From Calditrichota bacterium (GTDB lineage Bacteria; Calditrichota; Calditrichia; RBG-13-44-9; J075), in NCBI GenBank assembly GCA_024275555.1, contig JAJRYW010000447.1, forward strand, positions 1 through 12,788: 12,788 nt of DNA. Reading direction: 5' to 3'. The notes under the pieces were generated by a model. The model saw only the letters and a list, made by a program, of their open reading frames with translations, did not search any database and was not told where the DNA came from. Positions within the stretch are counted from its first letter, which is position 1. Each line of letters begins with the position of its first letter. Of the stretch, positions 1 through 7,160 are shown one piece after another. The translations under genes and the position numbers were made by a program.

Positions 1-2
1 CC

Positions 3-782
3 CTGGTAAAACGTTTTGTGGCTGACTACCGCGATGATCATAAAGTGATCGTGATTTATTATTCCCCGGATGCGGAGGGGCTTACCTACCCGGTTGACCT
101 GTTTACTAATATCGCGGCATTTATGAACTATGAACACCTGGGCGTGAGCGACTCCGATTTTCAGATTCCCTATTCGGAGATACGCCGGATGTTGCGCTTC
201 CACGTGGAGCAGAGCAATGAGAAACATCCCTGCGTAACCTTTCCCAGGCGCCGTCGTCGCAGCCTGGATGCCGAAGATTACCCCATCAACCGCTGGGCGA
301 TGGAAGATATTGAAAATCTCTATGTCTACTTTTTAAGCAATATCCGCTTTTTGGAAATGAAGCTGGACATCCAATCCGGCCTTTTCTTTACCAACCGGAT
401 GGCCAACATCCTTCTGGATTTCCAGAGGGTAGGGAAGTGGGTGGGCACGTTGCACCTGGCCATCTCCTTGCTCCGCCAGCGTAATGTTTGTGTGTTTCAA
501 GAGACGGTGGATACCAATCAACAGCATGAATCGACCATTAACTTTCGGGTGCAGTGCGGTAAAATCGAAGAACTGTATGATTATTACCTGATCCCCATGG
601 AGAACATTATCCGGATTGCCCTGGATAACCCCCGCAAGTATTTGATGGAAGACTGGTGCGCCTCCCTGGATAAATCCGAAATTGAAGCGACGCTGGCCAA
701 TTTATATCAATCCTACCTGAAGATGGAGCGGCCGGCCCTGGCCCCCACCCCCATCAAGCTTACTCCTCAAGTCATCAGCTAA
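3..782 (+). CDS. Uncharacterised protein, 5' end outside the window
   Basis: The frame is open from the left edge, so this is probably the C-terminal part of a longer gene; a GTG at 18 would give 254 residues but has no convincing ribosome-binding site. I do not recognise the family. The protein is soluble-looking, without membrane segments, rich in aromatic and charged residues, with a run of five arginines (FPRRRRR) near residue 80 and a proline-rich end (ALAPTPIKLTP). Cysteines are scattered and form no metal-binding CxxC or CCG motif, so it is not a LutA subunit although it lies just upstream of lutB. It stops at TAA 780-782, about 200 nt before lutB, and lutB has its own promoter, so the two are probably not one operon. 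The gene is real (long, consistent coding frame); its function is unknown. Confidence 0.7.
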   Translation: MVKRFVADYRDDHKVIVIYYSPDAEGLTYPVDLFTNIAAFMNYEHLGVSDSDFQIPYSEIRRMLRFHVEQSNEKHPCVTFPRRRRRSLDAEDYPINRWAMEDIENLYVYFLSNIRFLEMKLDIQSGLFFTNRMANILLDFQRVGKWVGTLHLAISLLRQRNVCVFQETVDTNQQHESTINFRVQCGKIEELYDYYLIPMENIIRIALDNPRKYLMEDWCASLDKSEIEATLANLYQSYLKMERPALAPTPIKLTPQVIS

Positions 783-890
783 ACCTGTCTATACCCGGGG
801 ACATTTGCTTGCATCCGCTAATCGCCCGGGGCCGGAATATTTATTGATCCCGCTCCCCCCGGGTTGCCGCCTCCGAATGGATTGCACCTT

Positions 891-914
891 GATGATCTGC
901 GTTTCAGATTCATC
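891..914. promoter_or_regulatory. Inverted repeat upstream of the lut promoter
   Basis: GATGATCTG (891-899) and CAGATTCATC (905-914) pair over nine bases with one bulged T around a 5-nt loop. It sits 11 nt before the -35 element and has no T-run, so an operator is likelier than a terminator. The regulator is not in the window; an operator role is inference. Confidence 0.35.
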
Positions 915-925
915 TAAGCAAGTGT

Positions 926-954
926 TTGAAAAAGAGGCGCAGACAGTGTACATT
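926..954 (+). promoter_or_regulatory. Sigma70-like promoter for lutBC
   Basis: The -35 is TTGAAA (926-931, 5 of 6 consensus), the spacer is 17 bp, and the -10 is TACATT (949-954, 4 of 6). Transcription would begin near 961, leaving a leader of about 25 nt before the ATG at 986. This argues against the upstream TTG at 926 as the lutB start, since that TTG is part of the -35. Confidence 0.5.
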
Positions 955-985
955 GTCGCCCTTACTTGATGAGCGAGAAACATCA

Positions 986-2380
986 ATGATTCCTCGTAGC
1001 AAAGAATTTAAGAAGCGGCTTCCTCAATTTTTGGCGAATCAGACCATGCGCCGCAATATCCGTGCGGCGACTCGCCAATCGGTGTTGAAGCGCGGGAAAG
1101 CTGTTGCGGAGATTCCCGGCTGGGAGGAGCTGCGCGAAGAGGCCCGCCGCATCAAATCGGATATTATCGAGCATCTGCCCGAGTATCTCGATCAATTTAG
1201 CGCCCGGGCCCGTTCCAATGGCATCCACATCCGGCGGGCGGCGACAGCGGCCGAGGCCAACCGGATTGTCTACCGGATTGCCCGGGAACATGGGGTGCAG
1301 ACGGTTATCAAAGCCAAGTCGATGCTTAGCGAGGAGATCGGCCTGAACGACTACCTGATCGGCAAAGGGCTGGAGGTGCTGGAAACGGACCTGGGCGAGT
1401 ACATCATCCAGTTGGCCGGAGAGCCGCCCTCCCATCTCACCGGCCCGGCAGTGCATAAATCCCGGAAGGAGATCGCCGAGCTGTTTACCCATTGCCTGGG
1501 CGTGCCTTACAACGACGATCCCGAAGTCTTAACCGCCGCAGCCCGCAAGGTGCTGCGCGAGAAATTTCTCACAGCCGGAATGGGCGTCACCGGGGCCAAT
1601 TTTGCCCTGGTGAAAGAGGGCGGGATTGTGGTGGTGGAAAATGAGGGCAACGCCCGGCTCTGCGCCAAAGCTCCGCCGCTGCATGTCGCCCTGATCGGAA
1701 TCGAGCGGCTGATTCCCGGTCTGGACGACCTGAGCCTGTTCTTAAGCCTGCTGACCCGCAGCGCTGTCGGCCAGCGCCTGACCAGCTTTGTCTCCTTCAT
1801 CACCGGCCCGCGCCTCCCCGGGGCTCTCGACGGGCCGGAGCAGGTCTACTTTATACTGGTTGACAACGGCCGCAGCGCTATCCGGGAAGAACCGCGCCTG
1901 AAGGAACTGCTCCACTGTATTCGCTGCGGGGCCTGCTACAACACCTGCCCGGTGTACCAAAATATTGGCGGTCATGCTTATGGGTGGGTCTACCAGGGGC
2001 CCATCGGTTCTCTGCTTACCCCGCTCTTCCTGGGATATGACGAGGGAGGAGCGCTTCCCTTTGCTTCCTCCCTGTGCGGCAGTTGTTCCCAGGTCTGCCC
2101 GGTCAAGATTCCCCTCCATGAATTGCTTTTGTATGAACGGCAGCAATCGCTCCAAAACCGAAAGCGGAATTTTGGCGAGGCCCTGGCCATGCGCGGATTT
2201 GCCCACCTGGCCGCCCATCCCGCCCGCTACCGGAAGGCGATGAACCTGGCCCGGCTGCTCAACTGCAAGATGAAAGCGCCGCTCTACCACCCCGGTTGGG
2301 TGCAGGGACGAAAACCCTTAACCATGGCCCCCCAATCATTCCGCGACTGGTGGGCCGAACGGGGCGACCGGGATGAGTGA
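986..2380 (+). CDS. lutB: LutB-type lactate utilisation iron-sulfur protein
   Basis: LutB (YkgF/LldF family) is the iron-sulfur subunit of the cytosolic LutABC complex that oxidises L-lactate to pyruvate. The 464-residue product has the family's usual length. An N-terminal LUD domain (about residues 60-295) contains the typical EPPSHLTGPAVHKSR and VTGANFALVKEGGIVVVENEGN stretches, partly quoted here as EPPSHLTG (146-153) and EGGIVVVENEG (211-221). The ferredoxin-like part has CxxCxxCxxxCP (C311, C314, C317, C321) and a second set C364, C367, C371-P, followed by VKIPLHELLLYER. I chose ATG 986 over the in-frame TTG at 926 because the latter lies in the promoter and family members begin close to this methionine; the ribosome-binding site is weak. 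lutC follows with an 8-nt overlap. No lutA is adjacent. Confidence 0.9.
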   Translation: MIPRSKEFKKRLPQFLANQTMRRNIRAATRQSVLKRGKAVAEIPGWEELREEARRIKSDIIEHLPEYLDQFSARARSNGIHIRRAATAAEANRIVYRIAREHGVQTVIKAKSMLSEEIGLNDYLIGKGLEVLETDLGEYIIQLAGEPPSHLTGPAVHKSRKEIAELFTHCLGVPYNDDPEVLTAAARKVLREKFLTAGMGVTGANFALVKEGGIVVVENEGNARLCAKAPPLHVALIGIERLIPGLDDLSLFLSLLTRSAVGQRLTSFVSFITGPRLPGALDGPEQVYFILVDNGRSAIREEPRLKELLHCIRCGACYNTCPVYQNIGGHAYGWVYQGPIGSLLTPLFLGYDEGGALPFASSLCGSCSQVCPVKIPLHELLLYERQQSLQNRKRNFGEALAMRGFAHLAAHPARYRKAMNLARLLNCKMKAPLYHPGWVQGRKPLTMAPQSFRDWWAERGDRDE

Positions 2381-2957
2381 GAAACGGTTCTTTAAAGGCG
2401 ATGAGGCCAATCTGCTGGAAACTTTTTCCCGGCGGCTGGAAGAGTTACAGGGGAAATTAATCCTCACCACCCTGGCGAAGTTTCAGGAAGATATTGGCCC
2501 GGTGATCGCCGGCCCCGGCATAGCTGCTGCCGGTCCGGATTTTCCGGAGCAACTGGTCGATTCCCTGCGGAAGGCGGCCGGGGAGGATCTGCAATGGATC
2601 GAGGCCGGGATGACCGGCGATTCGGGGCGATCCGGTTTAAAAGCGCGCCTGGCGCAGCGCCGCTGGTCGCTTGCCGGCGTCGATGCGCTGCTGGCCGACA
2701 CCGGCTCGGCGGTCGTCTTGGAACAGCGACGTCCCAGCCAGTTGCTCTACCTGCTGCCGCCCCGGCTGGTGCTGGTTGCCGGGGCAAACCAGCTTTACCC
2801 GGATTTGGGGGCGTACCTGGCCGCCGCACAGCCTTCGGCGGGGTTTGTGTGCATCAGCGGCCCCAGCCGTACTGCGGACATTGAGAAGAAACTGGTGCTG
2901 GGCGCCCACGGCCCCCGGGAACTCTACCTGATCCTGATCACTGATTGGAACATCTGA
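2373..2957 (+). CDS. lutC: LutC-type lactate utilisation protein (LUD domain)
   Basis: LutC is the small LUD-domain subunit of the L-lactate oxidation complex. The 194-residue product shows the late LUD hallmarks: ADTGS (108-112), SGPSRTADIE (162-171) and GAHGPREL (177-184), then a hydrophobic LYLILI near the C-terminus. The residue before PREL is the family's usual HG. There are no cysteine clusters, as expected, since iron-sulfur binding is done by LutB (and LutA). Its ATG overlaps the lutB stop by 8 nt (ATGAGTGA), so the two are translationally coupled. The family is divergent and annotation pipelines often call it only 'LUD domain-containing protein', but next to lutB the LutC assignment is safe. 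Confidence 0.88.
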   Translation: MSEKRFFKGDEANLLETFSRRLEELQGKLILTTLAKFQEDIGPVIAGPGIAAAGPDFPEQLVDSLRKAAGEDLQWIEAGMTGDSGRSGLKARLAQRRWSLAGVDALLADTGSAVVLEQRRPSQLLYLLPPRLVLVAGANQLYPDLGAYLAAAQPSAGFVCISGPSRTADIEKKLVLGAHGPRELYLILITDWNI

Positions 2958-2972
2958 GGAGAAGCGAAGACA

Positions 2973-3004
2973 GGCAATCATCCTGCCAAACAGGATCATT
3001 TGCC
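2973..3004 (+). other. Hairpin between lutC and pabA
   Basis: GGCAA (2973-2977) pairs with TTGCC (3000-3004) and, inside a small internal loop, ATCCTG (2980-2985) pairs with CAGGAT (2991-2996) around the loop CCAAA. There is no T-run, so it is at best a weak terminator; it could be a processing or attenuation element in a lut-pab transcript. I see no separate promoter for pabA. Confidence 0.4.
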
Positions 3005-3025
3005 AAAAGCAAAAAACGGATGCTA

Positions 3026-3607
3026 ATGAACCCCAAAATATTGCTCATCGACAATTTTGATTCGTTCACTTTTAACCTGGCAGATTATCTTCAACAGGCG
3101 CAGGCAGTGGTAAAGGTGCTCCGCAATGACGACCCCACTTTGATCGATGAAGCGAAGCAATCCGACGCCCTGGTTGTCTCGCCGGGCCCATCCACGCCCG
3201 GGAATGCCGGGCAGTCTCCGCAACTGGTGGAACGATTTTATCCCCAAAAGCCGATACTGGGGGTGTGCCTGGGGATGCAGATTATCAACGAGGTGTTTGG
3301 CGGGCGCACCTGCCGGGCCCCGGCGCCGGTGCACGGCAAAACAGCGACCCTCTCCCTGGTAAACCCATCACCCATTTTGCAAAATTTGCCCGGCCATTTT
3401 GCGGCGGCCCGCTACCATTCCCTGGTCTGCACGGATATTCCGGATTGCCTGGAAATAAGCGCGGTGTACCAGCAAATTCCCATGGCCTTCCGCCTGCGGG
3501 ACTATCCGGTCTACGGGGTGCAGTTTCACCCGGAATCATTCCTGACCGAATACGGCCATGCCATTATTCAAAATTTTGTGGATGAAGTTCATGCATCGAT
3601 TACTTGA
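3026..3607 (+). CDS. pabA: Aminodeoxychorismate synthase glutaminase subunit (PabA)
   Basis: This class I glutamine amidotransferase releases ammonia from glutamine for PabB, which uses it to aminate chorismate. The 193-residue product has the usual length and N-terminus (ILLIDNFDSFTFNL). The catalytic triad is visible: C81 in GVCLGMQ, H168 and E170 in GVQFHPESF. The oxyanion-loop PGPSTP (53-58) is also present. An earlier in-frame ATG at 2945 would add 27 unconserved residues, so I take ATG 3026; the ribosome-binding site there is poor. The family is shared with TrpG (anthranilate synthase), but the downstream partner carries the lysine diagnostic of PabB and is followed by pabC, which points to 4-aminobenzoate synthesis. 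Its 3' end overlaps pabB. Confidence 0.9.
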   Translation: MNPKILLIDNFDSFTFNLADYLQQAQAVVKVLRNDDPTLIDEAKQSDALVVSPGPSTPGNAGQSPQLVERFYPQKPILGVCLGMQIINEVFGGRTCRAPAPVHGKTATLSLVNPSPILQNLPGHFAAARYHSLVCTDIPDCLEISAVYQQIPMAFRLRDYPVYGVQFHPESFLTEYGHAIIQNFVDEVHASIT

Positions 3608-4949
3608 AAACTATCACGATCAACTGTCGGTTTCGCTGCTCCCGATGGGCCAGGCGAAGGCGCTGGCCGGAGAGTGGCAGGCCGGGCCGGTCGGGGTGCA
3701 CCTCCCGAACTGGCTCTTTCTTGGCCGCTCCTCCCTGGAAGTGATTATCAAATCATTTTGGATGGTCGCCTCCGGAAATGGCGGGCAGGTGCAAATCCGT
3801 ACGGCCGGGGGAAAGCAGTCCGGCCCGGCGCATCCGCCCTTTGAATGGCTGAGTAAGTTCGACGCGGCCTGGAGAAAGCAAAATACCGCTCCCCGGGCCT
3901 TTTATGTGGGCCTGCTCTCTTTCGACCTTTACCGGTTTATCGAAAATCTGCCCATAAAAAGCAAATTCTATCAATTTGCGGATTACTCATTGCTCATCCC
4001 GGCCGAGGCGTTAATTATTGATCACAGCGCCGGGGCGGCCCATCTTCTGAAGGCCGGGCCGGGATGGCTGCCGGAACCGGAGCCGGGCCGGCCGGGAGGG
4101 GGCGTTCCCAATGAGCCGATCTTCAGCGAAAGCAAATCCGGCTATTTGAAGAAGATTGAACATATCCGGGAATTGATCCGGGCCGGGGAGGTTTACCAGG
4201 TCAACTATACAATACGGATCAGTCGCCGGCTGGAAGGCTCCGGATACCGGTTTTTCCGGCGGCTCTACCGGGAAAATCCCGCCCCGTTTTCCGGTTATGT
4301 TTGTTTGCCGGAAGGAGAGATTATCTCCAACTCGCCGGAACGGTTTTTGGCGGTTAAGCGCGAGCGGGTAATCACGGAGCCGATTAAGGGCACCATCCGG
4401 CGGCTGGAGGCGGCGGAAGAAGACCGGCGCCAGCAGGAGCGCCTGCTATCCTCCTCCAAAGATGCCGCGGAATTGAACATGATTGTCGATCTGCTCCGCA
4501 ATGATCTTGCCCGGGTCTGTCGCGCCGGCGCCGTTCAGGTGGAAGAGCACCGCCGCTTGATGAGTTTTCGCAACGTGCACCACCTGGTCTCCACCGTATC
4601 GGGCCGATTACGCCCCCGGGTGGAAATAGCCGATCTTTTGAAGGCGACTTTTCCCGGCGGATCGATTAGCGGATGCCCCAAGTACGCCGCGCTTAAATAT
4701 ATTTATGAATTCGAGCAGCATCCGCGCTCCTTTTACACCGGCAACCTTTTTCTCCGGTTTCCCCAGGCCCGGGAAATGGATTCCAGCATCCTGATCCGCA
4801 CCGGCCTGGTACAGAATAAACAGATCCATTTTCAGGTCGGCGGAGGTATTGTTATTGATTCCCTCCCCGAAGACGAATATGAAGAGTGTCTTGCCAAAGC
4901 GGATTCATTCTTAAAAGTTACTCAGAGGTTCGATGATGATATTTCTTGA
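3591..4949 (+). CDS. pabB: Aminodeoxychorismate synthase component I (PabB)
   Basis: PabB converts chorismate and ammonia to 4-amino-4-deoxychorismate. With ATG 3591 the product is 452 residues, normal for the family. The C-terminal chorismate-binding domain shows PIKGT (264-268), DLLRNDLARV (300-309), FPGGSISGCPK (354-364) and GGGIVIDSLPEDEYEE (417-432). K266 is the lysine that in aminodeoxychorismate synthases forms the covalent chorismate intermediate; anthranilate synthases have alanine there (PIAGT). The N-terminal part is the usual divergent TrpE/PabB domain. ATGs at 3558, 3582 and 3591 are possible; GGATGAAG just before 3591 is the best ribosome-binding site. The gene overlaps pabA by 17 nt and pabC by 14-17 nt, so the three are translationally coupled. 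The linker at residues 155-172 is rich in proline and glycine. Confidence 0.92.
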   Translation: MHRLLENYHDQLSVSLLPMGQAKALAGEWQAGPVGVHLPNWLFLGRSSLEVIIKSFWMVASGNGGQVQIRTAGGKQSGPAHPPFEWLSKFDAAWRKQNTAPRAFYVGLLSFDLYRFIENLPIKSKFYQFADYSLLIPAEALIIDHSAGAAHLLKAGPGWLPEPEPGRPGGGVPNEPIFSESKSGYLKKIEHIRELIRAGEVYQVNYTIRISRRLEGSGYRFFRRLYRENPAPFSGYVCLPEGEIISNSPERFLAVKRERVITEPIKGTIRRLEAAEEDRRQQERLLSSSKDAAELNMIVDLLRNDLARVCRAGAVQVEEHRRLMSFRNVHHLVSTVSGRLRPRVEIADLLKATFPGGSISGCPKYAALKYIYEFEQHPRSFYTGNLFLRFPQAREMDSSILIRTGLVQNKQIHFQVGGGIVIDSLPEDEYEECLAKADSFLKVTQRFDDDIS

Positions 4950-5562
4950 TCAGCAATGGTACGACGACCCGGCCCGGGAAAAGCAGTTCCACTATTTAAC
5001 CACCGGGCAGGCGGTTTTCGAGACGATTTTGTATGAGAAGGGGATTCTGTGGTTCTGGGAACGCCATCTTGATCGCTTGCAGAAGTCCCTGCAATTATTC
5101 CGGGCCGATAGCCGCGCCCTGGATTTTAAAGAGCGGATTATGTCCGGGCTAAAACGGTTGCCTGATCCGCAATCGGCGCGCATCAAACTGGTGGTGCTGG
5201 CCCCCTTCAACTCCGGGCCGGTTAAGCTGGGGCCGGAGCACCTGATTGTGCAAATTGATTCTCCGGCCTTGCCGGAAACCGCTAAAACGGAAGTCGCCCT
5301 GAAAACCTTCCCGAGTCCTCTGAATCCCCGGGTGCCCCTGGCGGGATACAAGACCATCAATTACGGCCATTTTTATTTTGCCCGGGAGCAGGCTGCCCGG
5401 TTAGGCGCGGATGACGTACTCTTTCTTGACCCGGAGGGGTATCTGCTGGAATCCTCCATCGCCAATATCTTTGCCGTAAAGGACGGGCGGATTTTTACTC
5501 CGCCGGCCGACGGGTTTATTTTGCCCGGCACCGTGCGGGGCGCTTTGATCGACTACCTGTAA
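4933..5562 (+). CDS. pabC: 4-amino-4-deoxychorismate lyase (PabC), truncated by an in-frame stop
   Basis: PabC is a fold-type IV PLP enzyme (branched-chain aminotransferase-like) that splits aminodeoxychorismate into 4-aminobenzoate and pyruvate. The 209 residues include ERHLDRL (43-49), the PLP lysine K140 in GYKTINY, E173 in LLESSIANIF, and the PLP phosphate loop PGTVRG (198-203). The family normally needs about 270 residues; here TAA at 5560-5562 ends the frame right after LIDYL. The same frame stays open for 64 more codons and spells the expected C-terminus (see 5563-5757). AGAGG at 4924-4928 could serve ATG 4933 or, with better spacing, ATG 4936. Either this is a recent nonsense mutation, a sequencing or assembly error, or a functional short variant. 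The intact catalytic residues favour a recent event or an error. Confidence 0.85.
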   Translation: MMIFLDQQWYDDPAREKQFHYLTTGQAVFETILYEKGILWFWERHLDRLQKSLQLFRADSRALDFKERIMSGLKRLPDPQSARIKLVVLAPFNSGPVKLGPEHLIVQIDSPALPETAKTEVALKTFPSPLNPRVPLAGYKTINYGHFYFAREQAARLGADDVLFLDPEGYLLESSIANIFAVKDGRIFTPPADGFILPGTVRGALIDYL

Positions 5563-5757
5563 GTACGCGAGCATAAAATTCATATTAGCGAAATAAAGAA
5601 TTTTGACTACTTCTTCCTTAGCGGCTCCGTGCGCCAACTGCGTCGGGTGATCCGCATTGACGAGGTTGCCTTCGCGGGAGGGGCCTCTCATTTTAAGACG
5701 GTTTTACAGGGGTGGGAGGAGATTAAATCGCGCTATGCCCGGGGAGAATTGCACTGA
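5563..5757 (+). pseudogene. pabC: Detached C-terminal segment of pabC, in frame with it
   Basis: Read in the pabC frame beyond the TAA, this stretch encodes 64 residues ending at TGA 5755-5757. It contains REHKIHISEI, then FFLSGSVRQLRRVIRID, which corresponds to the family's conserved 'E-L...D-EVFLTNS...I-PV..ID' region, followed by a terminal helix. Joined through the stop codon, the gene is 274 codons long, the typical PabC length. It has no start codon with a ribosome-binding site of its own, so it is unlikely to be made separately. Confidence 0.75.
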
Positions 5758-5765
5758 ACAAAACG

Positions 5766-5802
5766 GGGCGATATTTGCAGAGTCAAATAGTCGCCCGGTT
5801 TT
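5766..5802. terminator. Bidirectional rho-independent terminator
   Basis: GGGCGATATTTG (5766-5777) pairs with CAAATA-G-TCGCCC (5784-5796) with one bulged G around the loop CAGAGT, and is followed by GG then TTTT on the + strand. On the - strand the stem is followed by CGTTTTG. It lies between the converging pabC and TPR genes and serves both. Confidence 0.75.
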
Positions 5803-5833
5803 AAATAAAGATTAATTAACTGAAACAGCGCCA

Positions 5834-7156
5834 CTACTCTGTGGACCGCGATGCAGATTTGCGAGACCGTTTGGCCCCGCCCCCGCTTTTGCCCCGGGGA
5901 GAATTGCCATTCAGCGGCGCCGCTGTTTTGCCGTCCTTAAGGCTGGCGTTGGCAGCCAGACGCTGGGCTTTACGCGCCCGGATTTCCATCAGAATTTCTT
6001 CCACTTTGGTCAGCTCTTTGCCGTCTTTCTTGCTAAGATGCCCATCCGGCTCGGTGTTGATAATCTCAACTTCCGGTTCCTCTTCCATGTCGATCCGTTC
6101 CGGGTAGAGCTTAATCTCTTCCTCTAAACATTTAAATCGATTCATGACTTCGGCCCAATTTTCCAGCTCTTCCCGGTAAAAAGTAATCCGTGCTTTGGAT
6201 GGGTTGAAATGGGAGGGCAGTTCATTCTTAAAGGCGCGCTGGGTCAGCTCGAAGGTCTGCTTGTAGCCTAACATCTTAGCCGCCTGAACCGGGGTTAGGA
6301 TGGTCTTTTCCGGAACGTAGATCCGGAAATTAAACTCTTCTACCAGCCATTGCCGCAGCCAGACCGGATCCTCCTGGTAGAGTTCTTCCAGGATTTTCCA
6401 AAACTCCTCGTTTTTATTGGCATAGCGGATTTGAGCCAACCCGATGCGGGCCTCCCGGTTGGTTGGGTCTTCTTTCAATATACGTTGATAAATTTCCTCG
6501 GAGCGCTCAAAAAGCTTGCCCTTCCGCAGGGATTTGGCCAGTTCCAACCAGGCCTCTGTTGATTGATCCACCTCGGCATACTTTTCATACAGGCGCATGG
6601 CTTCATCATACTTGCGGATTTTTTTGAGCGACCGGGCCAGCATCATATAGCCTAATCCATATTCGGGGTCTAATTTGATTAACTGCCGGAGCGGATCGAT
6701 GGCGCGTTTGTAATCCTCACGATTGTAATATTTGCGGGCCCAGTTCAGCACCACAAAGAATTGGATACGCTCAGGCAGGAAGGAGATATCCTGATTCTCA
6801 TTGTAGATGTCCATGTGGGTGGTAAAAATCATCTTGGGCTGGCCTCTTTTACGCCGGGGATTATTCAGCTCCATCATAATACGTTTAAAGTAATTGTAGA
6901 GCTTTTGGCGCAAAAATGTTTCACTGTCAAAGTTGACATCCTGGGGAGTGGTGTTTTCGGATTGAGCGGCAATTTCTTTCCGCAGCTTTCCAAAGTACTC
7001 TTCCACCATTTCCGGCGGCTGGAGAATGCCGACTCCAAAGTTTAGGTTCCGTTCTTCGTCGTTGATGACTATGTAGCTGGTCAGATAAAGTTTACTGTTC
7101 TCAAGTTCCCACTTTCGGATTTCAACTGCAATCAACCTTACTTCAAGTGCGGACAT
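5834..7156 (-). CDS. TPR protein with excisionase/MerR-like helix-turn-helix domain
   Basis: The 440-residue product has four parts. The N-terminal region (1-125), beginning MSALEVRLIAVEIRKWEL, matches nothing I know. About three tetratricopeptide repeats follow (roughly 130-233; e.g. NREDYKRAIDPLRQLIKLDPE partly seen as DYKRAIDPLRQLIKLDP). Residues 287-336 look like an HTH_17/excisionase-type winged helix: LTPVQAAKMLGY, then ELPSHF, then ITFYREELENW, the standard order of that fold. The tail (about 375-440) is charged and ends in a basic Gly/Ser/Lys/Arg segment. ATG 7156 is the start because AGGAG (complement of 7164-7168) lies 7 nt upstream; an ATG at 7180 lacks this and would overlap the previous gene. 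It sits 4 nt after the PLP-fold gene and must be co-transcribed with it. A DNA-binding regulator is the best inference; no signal peptide. Confidence 0.85.
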   Translation of the reverse strand: MSALEVRLIAVEIRKWELENSKLYLTSYIVINDEERNLNFGVGILQPPEMVEEYFGKLRKEIAAQSENTTPQDVNFDSETFLRQKLYNYFKRIMMELNNPRRKRGQPKMIFTTHMDIYNENQDISFLPERIQFFVVLNWARKYYNREDYKRAIDPLRQLIKLDPEYGLGYMMLARSLKKIRKYDEAMRLYEKYAEVDQSTEAWLELAKSLRKGKLFERSEEIYQRILKEDPTNREARIGLAQIRYANKNEEFWKILEELYQEDPVWLRQWLVEEFNFRIYVPEKTILTPVQAAKMLGYKQTFELTQRAFKNELPSHFNPSKARITFYREELENWAEVMNRFKCLEEEIKLYPERIDMEEEPEVEIINTEPDGHLSKKDGKELTKVEEILMEIRARKAQRLAANASLKDGKTAAPLNGNSPRGKSGGGAKRSRKSASRSTE

Positions 7157-7160
7157 CTGG

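Noticed and set aside
926..985. TTG at 926 as the lutB start, adding 20 residues
   Set aside because: The TTG is part of a TTGAAA -35 element with a well-spaced -10, the extra residues are unlike the family, and the ATG at 986 fits the expected N-terminus.
983..1492. Long open frame antisense to lutB, and similar antisense frames inside pab, namZ and lutC
   Set aside because: They mirror GC-rich coding frames of confidently identified genes and show no family motifs.
3026..4949. trpG/trpE (anthranilate synthase) instead of pabA/pabB
   Set aside because: The component I protein has PIKGT with the lysine typical of aminodeoxychorismate synthase, and a pabC gene follows directly.
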